This document shows, piece by piece, positions 16,303 to 23,692 of a DNA stretch of 32,006 nucleotides. The DNA lies in assembly GCA_007280285.1 (NCBI GenBank), contig QYQA01000039.1, forward strand, positions 1-32,006. Direction: 5' to 3'. Source of the DNA: Methylococcus sp. (GTDB lineage Bacteria > Pseudomonadota > Gammaproteobacteria > Methylococcales > Methylococcaceae). The translations under genes were made by a program, and so were the position numbers. The notes below the pieces were generated by a model. The model ran no database searches and was not told the origin of the DNA. It saw nothing but the letters and a program-made list of their open reading frames with translations. How positions within the stretch are numbered: position 1 is the first letter of the stretch; every line of letters starts with the position of its first letter.

Positions 16303-17754
16303 TCAGGGGGAAGGAGCCACCTTCTCTTGAGCAGGTTCGAAGGCCCGCCAGCCCCCCCCTAAGGCCTTGAACAGCGCAACCAGACTTGTTGAAATTCGTG
16401 CCTGGCTCGCAATCAGTGACGTCTGCGCTTGAAACAGGGTCCGCTGACTTTCAAGGACATTCAAAAAAGTGGTCAGCCCTCGCAGGTAGCGTTCTTCTGA
16501 GAGCTTGAAGGCTAATTGATTCGCAGTGACGGCGCGATCAAGGGCATCCCGCCGATGTTGCTCCTCCCGATAAGCAACCAGTGCATCCTCGACCTCTTTG
16601 AAAGCGGTCAGGATCGTTTCCTGATAGACCAACAAGGCGTCCTCTTGGCTTGCCTGGCTGCGATCAATATTCGCTTGGATGCGTCCCCAGTTGAAAATCG
16701 GGGTAGTGACCCCGCCGGCCATCGACCAGGATTTTCCTACCGGTGAATAATCTGAAAGCTTCATATTTTGAAGCCCGAAGAACATCGTGAGGTTCACTTT
16801 GGGATAAAGCTGCGCGGTTGCATTGCCGACATCTGCCGTGGCCGCGGCCAACTGACGTTCCGCCTCAAGGATATCGGGCCGCCGTCTCAGGAGCTCCGAG
16901 GGCAAGTCGGGGAGGATATCGTTTGGCGTTCTTGGGATGCCGGTTCCTGTGTCGAGGAGGTAGAGGAGACTATCTGGGGTTCGCCCAAGGAGGACAGCAA
17001 GGGCATGAACGTCTTGGCGCGCCGCAATAATGAAGGTGGTGAGGTCGGACCTTGTTGTTTCAACCTGGGCCTCCTGCTGCGCGACTTCTTGCATGCTGCC
17101 GAGCCCACCGCGGGCCCTAGCTAGGGTGAGGCCTAGGGTGTCCTCTTGGGTTTTGATATTAAATTCGGTGATGTTTCGCCGTTCCTGGTTTGCCCTGAGG
17201 TCGATATAAAGTCGGGCAACTTCCCCGGTCAGAGAGACCTTGATGGCCCGGCGTGCATCCTGTTCGGCCTCGACCATGGCATCGCGCGATTCGATGCGCC
17301 GGAAAAGCCCGCCGGCGGGATCGATTTCCCATTGGACATCGAAACCGGCCTGAATGAGATCAATCAGCCCATAACCAAAATAGCCGCCGGAAGATGAACC
17401 TTGACTGCCACTGCCGGTAATAAAATCATTGCGCCGTTGACTGATATTGGCGCGTTCTCCGACTGAAGGAAGTCCTTCTGCGATGGTCCGCGCCCGATCG
17501 GCGCGTGACATGAGGATCTGTTGCGAGGCCTCTTTGACATCGAGATTGAACGCAGCGGCTTCCATGATCAGGCGATGAAGGAGAGGATCATTGAAGATGG
17601 TCCACCAGTCATCGGCGGGTGGACGATTGTGATGATCGGTCGCCGCCCCGTATTTACTGGGCGTTTTGATGTCGGGTTGCCGGTAGTCGGGGCCTACCAT
17701 GCAGCCACTCAGGACCGATCCGAGAACGAGCGCGATCAGCCCGCGCACTCTCAT
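16303..17754 (-). CDS. Outer-membrane factor lipoprotein (NodT family) of the DevBCA-like exporter
   Basis: A 483-residue TolC-fold channel with lipobox LSGC (Cys18) and the NodT-type MVGPDYRQPDIKTPSKYG start. The two repeats are marked by helical blocks near 75-130 and 265-330, including LRRRPDILEAERQLAAATAD. The start ATG overlaps the stop of the adaptor by four bases (ATGA), tying it to the ABC exporter genes. NodT proteins usually partner RND pumps, and DevBCA systems usually use a remote TolC, so a dedicated NodT channel here is notable. It would complete an inner-membrane-to-outside conduit. Confidence 0.93.
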   Translation of the reverse strand: MRVRGLIALVLGSVLSGCMVGPDYRQPDIKTPSKYGAATDHHNRPPADDWWTIFNDPLLHRLIMEAAAFNLDVKEASQQILMSRADRARTIAEGLPSVGERANISQRRNDFITGSGSQGSSSGGYFGYGLIDLIQAGFDVQWEIDPAGGLFRRIESRDAMVEAEQDARRAIKVSLTGEVARLYIDLRANQERRNITEFNIKTQEDTLGLTLARARGGLGSMQEVAQQEAQVETTRSDLTTFIIAARQDVHALAVLLGRTPDSLLYLLDTGTGIPRTPNDILPDLPSELLRRRPDILEAERQLAAATADVGNATAQLYPKVNLTMFFGLQNMKLSDYSPVGKSWSMAGGVTTPIFNWGRIQANIDRSQASQEDALLVYQETILTAFKEVEDALVAYREEQHRRDALDRAVTANQLAFKLSEERYLRGLTTFLNVLESQRTLFQAQTSLIASQARISTSLVALFKALGGGWRAFEPAQEKVAPSP

Positions 17755-18773
17755 GGGGCAGACAGGGGTTGGCTGATGGTTGAGGTGGATTCACGCCCAT
17801 CTGGAACCTCGATAAAAATGTCGAGTTGCTGCCCGACGAAGGCCTTGAGCTGGCTCGGATCATATTCATAGAGGACTTGCAGTACCCGCGTATCGACCCG
17901 CTCAGTGCTATCGCCGGTGAGTGATCGTTTGGGGACGACGTAAGGCTCGACATAGGCGAGGGTCAGCGGGGTGCTCATGTCACGATTGCCGCGGAGGTAG
18001 GCTAAGGCGTCGCCCTTGGGATTAAAACGCCAGACATCGTTTTCATCGATATCGACTCGGACATGCAGCTGATGAAGATTACCCATGACCAGAAGCGGCG
18101 ATGACCCTTGTCCTTGAGCCACAGGACCGGCTTGCGCAAATTCTCCAGGACGGATATTGACCTGAAGAATCTGGCCATCGGCTGGCGCCCTGACCTTAAG
18201 CCGTTCCAAGGTCGTCATCACTTGTGCCAACTGACTTTCGGCCTGTTGAACTTGAGCCTTTTGCGAGAGGATGCGGGCATTATTGATGAGGACATTGTTC
18301 CTCCGCTGCTCTAGATCTTCTTGGCTGATTGCCCTTCGATCCTCGACGGATTCAGCGAGCTTTAGGAGGATATCGGCTTGTCGCTGCAGTGCCTCCGCCT
18401 CCTTGACACCGGCTCGAGCCCGCTCGAGGTCCGCTTTACGGATGTCCAGGATGGCGAGTATGTCGCGATCATCAATCGTAAATAAGAGATCATTCTTTAG
18501 AACCTGATCTCCGACAGTGACATGAAGGGTCTTGATTAAACCAGGGAGGGCTGATCCTATGAGGATGTTGCGGTTCTTGGCCTCGATGATGCCGGACCCT
18601 GCGATGAAATGGTTAAAAGGGGAGTCTGAGGGTTGGGCGACGGGAGCCGCCACCTTCACAGGCTGGTTGCCACGCATGACCGTGAGGACACCGAGTCCAA
18701 AACCGATGATGGCCAAGAGCGGGAGAAGATAACGGATCAGCATGGGGGCTGTCTCACGGTAGGGATCACTCAA
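17751..18773 (-). CDS. HlyD/DevB-like membrane fusion protein of ABC exporter
   Basis: A 340-residue adaptor. The membrane anchor is LIRYLLPLLAIIGFGLGVLT (near 12-31). Biotinyl-lipoyl-like halves are at ALPGLIKTLHVTVGDQVLKN near 75-94 and LKVRAPADGQILQVNIRPGE near 193-212, with a long coiled-coil hairpin between (105-190). The frame starts at TTG 18773, overlapping the ATPase stop (TTGA); an ATG at 18743 gives an anchor nearer the N-terminus and is equally possible. Similar adaptors are DevB of cyanobacterial glycolipid exporters and YbhG of E. coli. It is part of the CecR-led operon. Confidence 0.9.
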   Translation of the reverse strand: MSDPYRETAPMLIRYLLPLLAIIGFGLGVLTVMRGNQPVKVAAPVAQPSDSPFNHFIAGSGIIEAKNRNILIGSALPGLIKTLHVTVGDQVLKNDLLFTIDDRDILAILDIRKADLERARAGVKEAEALQRQADILLKLAESVEDRRAISQEDLEQRRNNVLINNARILSQKAQVQQAESQLAQVMTTLERLKVRAPADGQILQVNIRPGEFAQAGPVAQGQGSSPLLVMGNLHQLHVRVDIDENDVWRFNPKGDALAYLRGNRDMSTPLTLAYVEPYVVPKRSLTGDSTERVDTRVLQVLYEYDPSQLKAFVGQQLDIFIEVPDGRESTSTISQPLSAP

Positions 18774-19492
18774 TAGGGGGAGGTCGAGGTCGGTTGAAGG
18801 GATGGGCTTTTCACAATGTTGCCGTCGTCCATATGCGCGATGGTGTCAGCAAATTCGAAGATACGCTCATCATGCGTCACGATAATCAGCGCCTTGCCGG
18901 CATCGAGGGCCACGCCTTTGAGAAGTTCCATGACCCTTTGACCGGTATCATGATCGAGCGCACTGGTCGGCTCGTCACAGACAATGAGTCTTGGATCATG
19001 GACCAACGATCGAGCGATGGCGACCCGTTGTTGCTGACCGCCGGATAACTGCGAGGGCATGGAGGTCAGTCGCTGGCCAAGTCCCACCCGATCGAGTATC
19101 TCTCGAGCCGCTTGGAGGGCGAGGGGGCGTTTGACCCCATTGATGATCAAGGGGACCGCGGCATTTTCCTGGGCCGTCAGTGAGGGAAGGAGATTGTAGG
19201 ACTGAAAGACAAAGCCAATGTTTTTTGCGCGAAAAGCTAATTTATCGCGGTCGCTGAGGGATTTAAGATCGACCCCATAGACTTCGCACGTCCCCTCATC
19301 CTGATCCAGAATGCCGGCAATCACCGAGATGAGGGTCGTTTTGCCGCAACCAGAAGGACCGACTAACATCATGAGCTGGCCCACCGGGATGTCGAGATGA
19401 ACCCCGCGCAGCGCCATCACCTCTTGACCACCGGCTTGGTAGCGCTTCGTGAGGTTCCGGCAATGGACCGCCATCATGGGTGTCACACGCAT
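18770..19492 (-). CDS. DevA/LolD/MacB-type ABC exporter ATPase
   Basis: A 240-residue nucleotide-binding subunit with Walker A GPSGCGKT at 45-52, Q-loop in FVFQSYNLLPSLTAQENAAV, signature [16 protein letters not shown] near 146-161, Walker B VCDEPTSALDH and H-loop IVTHDERIFEFAD. This is the type that powers FtsX-fold mechanotransmission exporters. The ATG overlaps the permease stop by one base (TAATG). A second pair of Met codons four to five residues in could also serve as start. It must pair with the permease directly upstream. Confidence 0.93.
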   Translation of the reverse strand: MRVTPMMAVHCRNLTKRYQAGGQEVMALRGVHLDIPVGQLMMLVGPSGCGKTTLISVIAGILDQDEGTCEVYGVDLKSLSDRDKLAFRAKNIGFVFQSYNLLPSLTAQENAAVPLIINGVKRPLALQAAREILDRVGLGQRLTSMPSQLSGGQQQRVAIARSLVHDPRLIVCDEPTSALDHDTGQRVMELLKGVALDAGKALIIVTHDERIFEFADTIAHMDDGNIVKSPSLQPTSTSPY

Positions 19493-20646
19493 TAAGTCTT
19501 GAAAACCATGGCAGGTTCAAGGGTCATGACTTTGCGAATGCTGATGCCGGCGGCTATAAGACAAATCAGCATGACCCCAACGCCACTGAAGACAAGGAGT
19601 TGCCAGGGAAACTTGAAGGACAGGATGGTATTGCGCATCGCCCAACCGAACACCGAGGTCAAGCCAACGCCGAGGCCATAACCGATGATGCCGACGATCG
19701 AGGCCTGCAGCAGAATCATCATTAAAAGGGTCCCATTGCCCGCCCCCATGGCCTTCAGGACAGCAAATTGGCGAAGATTTTCTAGGGTGAAACTATAGAA
19801 GGTTTGGCCTGCGATTGCGGCTCCGACGAGAAAGCCTAAGGCGACCGAGATTCCGAAATTGATCGGAATACCGGTGTTTTTCATGTAGTAGTTGTAGGTT
19901 AATTCCTGAAAACCTTTCTGAGTATAGGCGGCAAGACCGGTATGGGATTCAATGTTTCGGGTCAGCTCTTCAAGAGCAACGCTGGGTTTGGCCTTGACCA
20001 GAATAAAGGACAAGAGCTTCCTTTCTCTTGGCGCCATGTTCTTAGCCCTGGAATAGGTGGTATAGACGACCGGTTGCGACTGGAAGGTTCGTGTGGTTTT
20101 GGCAATGCCCACCACGATAGCGCGATGATCATTCAGTTCGAGTAAGTCGCCGACCTTAAGAGGAGAGAGTGTGCCATCAGGGCCTTTTACCCCGAGCTTC
20201 TCGTTGGCGCCATATTGGTCGACAATCACGCTGTCGGCTCTTCGAAGATCCTCAAGACGTCCCTCAATCATCTCAGGCGGCCCGCCAATCAGCGTGGCAT
20301 CATCAAGGCCTATGACATTGCAAGTCTGGAAATTGCCGTTCGTCAGACGGGCCTTAATCAGCCCCTTATAGAGCGGCATGGCCCAGTCGACGCCACTCAC
20401 GCCTCGAACGCGATAAAGTTCTGTGTCTTGGAGGGGTTTGACGTCGTCTACAAATTGGACTTTAGGATCCATGACCCAGATATCTGGCAGTCCGACATCA
20501 CTGATGAAACTGAACGAGCGGGTCATCAGGCCAACAAAAATCGCGGGCTGCTGGGTCATGATGAGCGAGGCAAAGGTCAGTCCCATGATGATGCCAAGAT
20601 ACTTGCTTCTATCACCCATCAGCATGCGGATCGCGATGTAGCTCAT
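19492..20646 (-). CDS. DevC/MacB-like FtsX-domain ABC permease
   Basis: A 384-residue protein starting MSYIAIRMLMGDRSKYLGII at ATG 20646, whose ATG overlaps the stop of the TetR gene (ATGA); the frame is open to 20799, but that would run deep into the regulator gene. The topology is one N-terminal span (about 17-40), a large periplasmic domain (about 45-260) and three C-terminal spans (near 270-380) in the FtsX arrangement (ISVALGFLVGAAIAGQTFYS, FAVLKAMGAGNGTLLMMILL). This matches DevC of DevBCA exporters. FtsX-type permeases do not move substrate through the membrane but drive the periplasmic conduit. Confidence 0.88.
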   Translation of the reverse strand: MSYIAIRMLMGDRSKYLGIIMGLTFASLIMTQQPAIFVGLMTRSFSFISDVGLPDIWVMDPKVQFVDDVKPLQDTELYRVRGVSGVDWAMPLYKGLIKARLTNGNFQTCNVIGLDDATLIGGPPEMIEGRLEDLRRADSVIVDQYGANEKLGVKGPDGTLSPLKVGDLLELNDHRAIVVGIAKTTRTFQSQPVVYTTYSRAKNMAPRERKLLSFILVKAKPSVALEELTRNIESHTGLAAYTQKGFQELTYNYYMKNTGIPINFGISVALGFLVGAAIAGQTFYSFTLENLRQFAVLKAMGAGNGTLLMMILLQASIVGIIGYGLGVGLTSVFGWAMRNTILSFKFPWQLLVFSGVGVMLICLIAAGISIRKVMTLEPAMVFKT

Positions 20647-21278
20647 AAGAGGCTTCCAGGTGAGGGATCGAGTGCCCGGAGGCCTCCGAGTGAAAAGCGA
20701 ATAATCATGTCGGCGGTTCGGTCGATCGCTTCGGGACTGCTGATCACCTCTGGGCAGAGCCGCTCGATCATTGGTTTTGAATGACGGAAAACCAGGCACT
20801 GGCCAATGATGCAGTGAATGACCCGATCGATATCGGTGTGATCGAGGGTATCACCGACCAGTTGCGGAATCAGCTCACGAAGGATAAGAAACCTCGGTTT
20901 CATCACCGTGTCGATAATAAAATGAAGTGCCTCGGTGGGTTCTGCAATTTCCCGGGCCATCAGCCGGGCATGGAACCCCAAGTCTGATTCATCGAGAAGG
21001 CGCATCAGAAGATGACGGATAAAAATCTTCAGTCGATCGCTCGCCGGCAGTGATTCATCGCTAAAGGCGGCTTGAGGGTATTTACGGTCGGCTTCGCGAA
21101 AGGAATAAGCGAGCACCTCGCGGTACAGCATTTCTTTGCTGGTGAAGTAATAGCGGATGGCCGAGATGTTGGTGCCGGCCCGGGCGCAGATATCCCGTAC
21201 CGTGGCTTCGCGGAACCCTCGCTCCGCAAACACTACCAGGCCCGCGGCCAGGAGTCGTTCGATGGGTTTGTCGTCCAA
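20643..21278 (-). CDS. TetR-family regulator, CecR (YbiH)/DUF1956-like
   Basis: A 211-residue TetR protein. The HTH spans about residues 18-50 (FAERGFREATVRDICARAGT, then NISAIRYYFTSKEMLYREVL), and the effector domain resembles the CecR/YbiH family (ARLMAREIAEPTEALHFIID). In E. coli, CecR controls a YbhG-YbhFSR efflux system, so the position at the head of an HlyD-ABC exporter operon fits the family. The frame starts at TTG 21278; no ATG or GTG lies between it and an upstream in-frame stop. A perfect palindrome sits inside its promoter, which indicates autorepression of the whole operon, relieved by a ligand. The gene overlaps the permease ATG by four bases. Confidence 0.92.
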   Translation of the reverse strand: MDDKPIERLLAAGLVVFAERGFREATVRDICARAGTNISAIRYYFTSKEMLYREVLAYSFREADRKYPQAAFSDESLPASDRLKIFIRHLLMRLLDESDLGFHARLMAREIAEPTEALHFIIDTVMKPRFLILRELIPQLVGDTLDHTDIDRVIHCIIGQCLVFRHSKPMIERLCPEVISSPEAIDRTADMIIRFSLGGLRALDPSPGSLL

Positions 21279-21310
21279 AGCGTTCAGAAGATAGGAGTGG
21301 GCATAAGAGC

Positions 21311-21339
21311 ATCCTATTCAAACAGGCGTTTGAATGCAA
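21311..21339 (-). promoter_or_regulatory. Promoter and overlapping palindromic operator of the CecR-like/ABC exporter operon
   Basis: On the minus strand a -35-like TTGCAT (21339-21334) and a -10-like TAGGAT (21316-21311) are separated by exactly 17 bases. The perfect palindrome ATTCAAAC-AGGC-GTTTGAAT (21316-21335) fills that spacer and touches both boxes. It ends 38 bases before the TTG start. A TetR dimer bound there would block RNA polymerase, so the site is the likely operator of the regulator encoded just downstream. Confidence 0.7.
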
Positions 21340-21372
21340 GCTGCACCCCCCATTAAGGTCCATGGAACCCCA

Positions 21373-22923
21373 TCAGAGGGCTGACAGCCAGGATGTAAGC
21401 CCTTCAGCCGACCCTTTGTAGTCGATGATGGCATCAGGCCGGATCAGCATCCCTTCATCCTTCTTTAGGGTCAGGAGATGCTGAAGCACACCGGCGTCAT
21501 CAAGGCCTTTTGAACCGAGTTGGTGCTGTCTGATGGGAAGCCCAAGATGCGTCGTTGGCCAAGCCTTAGGATCTGCCGAAGGACCCAATAACAGCGTGCC
21601 ATAAAGAGGACCTTCAGATCGGAGGAGATGCGATGCGGGAATGTGAGCGGCGCCGCAAGAGATCTTAAGATCTGGAAATGCCTGACCGAGCCAGACTTCT
21701 TTGCCACCCTTGAGGGCCTTATAGACGGCCTCATAACTGACATCGTCTTCAGTCAAAGCATCTGAAATCATTCGTTTTAGGGGGGGGAACTTCAGGAGAA
21801 GCGACATGATGTGGCCGCGAACCTTGCGAAGGATAGGTTGTCTTAACATACCTGCCCTGAGCATGCGGCCGCTCATCGTAAGAACATGGCGGGCCACCGG
21901 ATGGCGTTCCTCCTGATAGCGCTCGATGGTTCTTGGATGTGCCCCATGGCAGACCGTCGCCAGCCTGAAGCCAAGGTTAACCGCGTCTTGGATTCCGGTA
22001 TTCATCCCCTGACCGCCGGCGGGGCTGTGGACATGAGCTGCGTCACCTGCGATGAGGACCCGCCCATGGATATAGTGGTCGATTTGACGTTCGTTGATTC
22101 TGAATTCCGATAGCCAGTGGGTTTCTGAGATCATCCATTCGAGTCTTGTGCGCTCGCTGATGGCTCTTTGGAGTTCAGCGGTGGTAGGGTCCTTTGGTGG
22201 ATGGTTGTTGTCGATAGAGCCACCATCAACGATGATCCTGAAACGATCTTTGCTGATCGGGAAGATAGCAATGGCTCCTTCCGGAGAGGAGCTCATAAAT
22301 AGATCGCCTTCGGCTACATCGGTTTCAATCGAAGCCGGTGCAGGGCCCTTGGTGACGGTGATATCCCCAAGGAGCCAGCGACTCTCCATGGATTCTCCTT
22401 GAAAGGTGAGGCCGAGAAGATGGCGCGTCGTCGAGCGGCCCCCATCGGCCGCGATCAGGTAACGGGCCCTCAAGGTCTCAGGCTTTCCTCTCTGAGTCAT
22501 CTCGGCCGTGATACCCTCAGCATCTTGGCTGAAACGCTCTAGTTGAGAGTTTCTCTCCACGGTGATGCCGCCTTTCAAGAGGGCCTCAACCAGGATGGCT
22601 TCGATCCTGCTTTGTGGGATGAAAATACCCGGAGGGAGACCATGGCCCTCGGTCAGGAAGGGAAGGGTTGCCTGATGCAGACCCTCATCGAAAAAATGAG
22701 CATTCTGCGCTCTAATGCCCTCTACAAGGAAGGTTTCGAAGGGAATCAGGGGATCTAGGGAAAGGAGCGATCGACGCCACAGCACCAGCGCTTTTGAGAG
22801 AGGCGTCGCCTGTTCATTGCGGTCAATGATGCGGATCGGGATCCCTTGGCGATGGAGTGATAAAGCGACGGTGAGCCCCACAGGACCGGCACCGACAATC
22901 AAAATAGGGGTATTCTTATGCAT
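21373..22923 (-). CDS. FAD-dependent monooxygenase (PHBH fold, phenol-hydroxylase/Rox/Tet(X)-like)
   Basis: A 516-residue flavoprotein aromatic hydroxylase. The ADP-binding GAGPVG lies at 11-16, with the acidic ribose-binding residue in IRIIDRN; the DG motif ADGGRS at 159-164; and the GD motif in VLIAGDAAHVHSPAGGQGMN at 288-307. These three motifs define class A monooxygenases that hydroxylate phenols, polyketides or antibiotics using NAD(P)H and O2 in the cytoplasm. A C-terminal thioredoxin-like remnant seems to follow residue 400. GGAG sits seven bases before the ATG. It is 94 bases upstream of the CecR-like gene on the same strand, and diverges from the HTH-led operon. The substrate is unknown. 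Confidence 0.9.
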   Translation of the reverse strand: MHKNTPILIVGAGPVGLTVALSLHRQGIPIRIIDRNEQATPLSKALVLWRRSLLSLDPLIPFETFLVEGIRAQNAHFFDEGLHQATLPFLTEGHGLPPGIFIPQSRIEAILVEALLKGGITVERNSQLERFSQDAEGITAEMTQRGKPETLRARYLIAADGGRSTTRHLLGLTFQGESMESRWLLGDITVTKGPAPASIETDVAEGDLFMSSSPEGAIAIFPISKDRFRIIVDGGSIDNNHPPKDPTTAELQRAISERTRLEWMISETHWLSEFRINERQIDHYIHGRVLIAGDAAHVHSPAGGQGMNTGIQDAVNLGFRLATVCHGAHPRTIERYQEERHPVARHVLTMSGRMLRAGMLRQPILRKVRGHIMSLLLKFPPLKRMISDALTEDDVSYEAVYKALKGGKEVWLGQAFPDLKISCGAAHIPASHLLRSEGPLYGTLLLGPSADPKAWPTTHLGLPIRQHQLGSKGLDDAGVLQHLLTLKKDEGMLIRPDAIIDYKGSAEGLTSWLSAL

Positions 22924-22979
22924 CTAAATCTCCAGCAATAAACAGATTCCTTGCGGCCAAGAAAGAAGATATAATTTAT

Positions 22980-23040
22980 CATCGAAACGATCCCCTCTCA
23001 CGGAGGATCACCGTTCGATGTCTGCCCGCATCCTTCGATG
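22980..23040 (+). promoter_or_regulatory. Leader with competing hairpins before the HTH genes
   Basis: CATCGAA (22980-22986) can pair with TTCGATG at 23014-23020, extended by ATCC/GGAT, or with a second TTCGATG at 23034-23040. TATAAT at 22970-22975 lies just upstream and could be the -10. The 164-base divergent gap also serves the monooxygenase gene. Alternative pairing hints at leader control but is unproven. Confidence 0.3.
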
Positions 23041-23087
23041 ACACCCGAAGACGAACCGGTCTCCGCCCAATCTCAACGTAACTTCTT

Positions 23088-23309
23088 ATGACGATGCCGA
23101 ATAGGCTAGATGCCCTTAAAGACACTGATGTCCTGCCATTGAACGAAGCCGCTGAATTGCTGGGTCTTGAACCTTCGTATTTGGAATACCTTGCCGCCTC
23201 TAAAGCATTTGGCCTCAAAAGCAAGGCTATCAAGTGGAAACGTCAGTTCATCGTCAGTGACCTTAGAGATTTTCTCCAAGCCCGGTCAAAGGGTGTCACG
23301 GGTGGCTGA
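23088..23309 (+). CDS. Small excisionase/MerR-like helix-turn-helix protein A
   Basis: A 73-residue protein. Residues 16-64 read as a HTH_17-like winged helix: an LNEAAELLGLEPSYLEYLAA helix-turn-helix then a KWKRQFIVSDLRDFLQAR wing and helix. Such domains bind DNA (excisionases, MerR N-termini, small regulators). It aligns without gaps over 45 residues with protein B encoded next, 14 identities by my count. There is no ribosome-binding site; a second ATG at 23094 is an alternative start. The stop overlaps the GTG of protein B by eight bases, so the two are probably made together. No integrase lies nearby, so a phage excisionase role is unlikely. Confidence 0.65.
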   Translation: MTMPNRLDALKDTDVLPLNEAAELLGLEPSYLEYLAASKAFGLKSKAIKWKRQFIVSDLRDFLQARSKGVTGG

Positions 23310-23517
23310 GCGCATTCAGCAGGAGCTGATTTCACCAGAAGACGCCGCCCGGATGACCGGGCTCACTCGGTCCGAGCTCGCGCAGTACACGCAACAACGA
23401 ACGTTTGGCCTTAATAGCATCAATCGTCAGGGCAAAACTTGGTACCGTGCTGACATCCTGCGCCAGTTCCATGCCAACCTTCAGGCAAATCGCGCAGCCG
23501 AATCCTTGTTTCGCTGA
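23302..23517 (+). CDS. Small helix-turn-helix protein B, paralogue of A
   Basis: A 71-residue protein in the +1 frame relative to A, starting at GTG 23302 inside A's last codons. The frame is open further upstream, but similarity to A begins only at ISPEDAARMTGLTRSELAQY. The shared pattern A-A, G-L, S-x-x-L, FGL-x-S, K and L-R-x-F over 45 ungapped positions supports tandem duplication. It ends in NLQANRAAESLFR. A and B might form a heterodimer or a frameshift-joined two-domain protein. Function unknown; DNA binding is inferred from fold only. Confidence 0.6.
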   Translation: MAERIQQELISPEDAARMTGLTRSELAQYTQQRTFGLNSINRQGKTWYRADILRQFHANLQANRAAESLFR

Positions 23518-23539
23518 GGGTTTTAAAGAGGAAGCCGAA

Positions 23540-23692
23540 TTGATTCTAGATCATCGACCCTCAGTGATGCGTGAGGTTTCTGTGCTCAAGGAACTTATCT
23601 GGGATCGTCAGAGTCTTGAGTGCATATGGGCGTTGTTTCAAGCGAATCTCCCCACCCCCCCCTCTTTGCCTACTTTTTTTAAGCGACCGTGA
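23540..23692 (+). CDS. Possible 50-residue ORF coupled to the FAH-family gene
   Basis: TTG at 23540 has AGAGGA seven bases upstream (23527-23532), and the stop TGA overlaps the GTG of the next gene (GTGA). Both features argue for translation. The predicted peptide contains [20 protein letters not shown], which looks protein-like, and then a Pro-rich end that crosses a C-rich run (near 23651-23662). It is in yet another frame relative to A and B, so it could also be a frameshifted tail of B. No family is recognised. Confidence 0.35.
   Translation: MILDHRPSVMREVSVLKELIWDRQSLECIWALFQANLPTPPSLPTFFKRP

Noticed and set aside
20647-20799. N-terminal extension of the DevC-like permease frame
   Set aside because: It lies inside the TetR coding region. 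Homology and the ATGA overlap place the start at 20646.
23088-23517. HTH pair as a phage excisionase module
   Set aside because: No integrase, attachment repeats or phage genes nearby. The HTH_17-like fold is widespread in non-phage regulators.
23405-23539. Upstream part of the frame containing the possible 50-residue ORF
   Set aside because: It lies over protein B and reads as a shadow. Only the part from TTG 23540, with its own ribosome-binding site, is considered.
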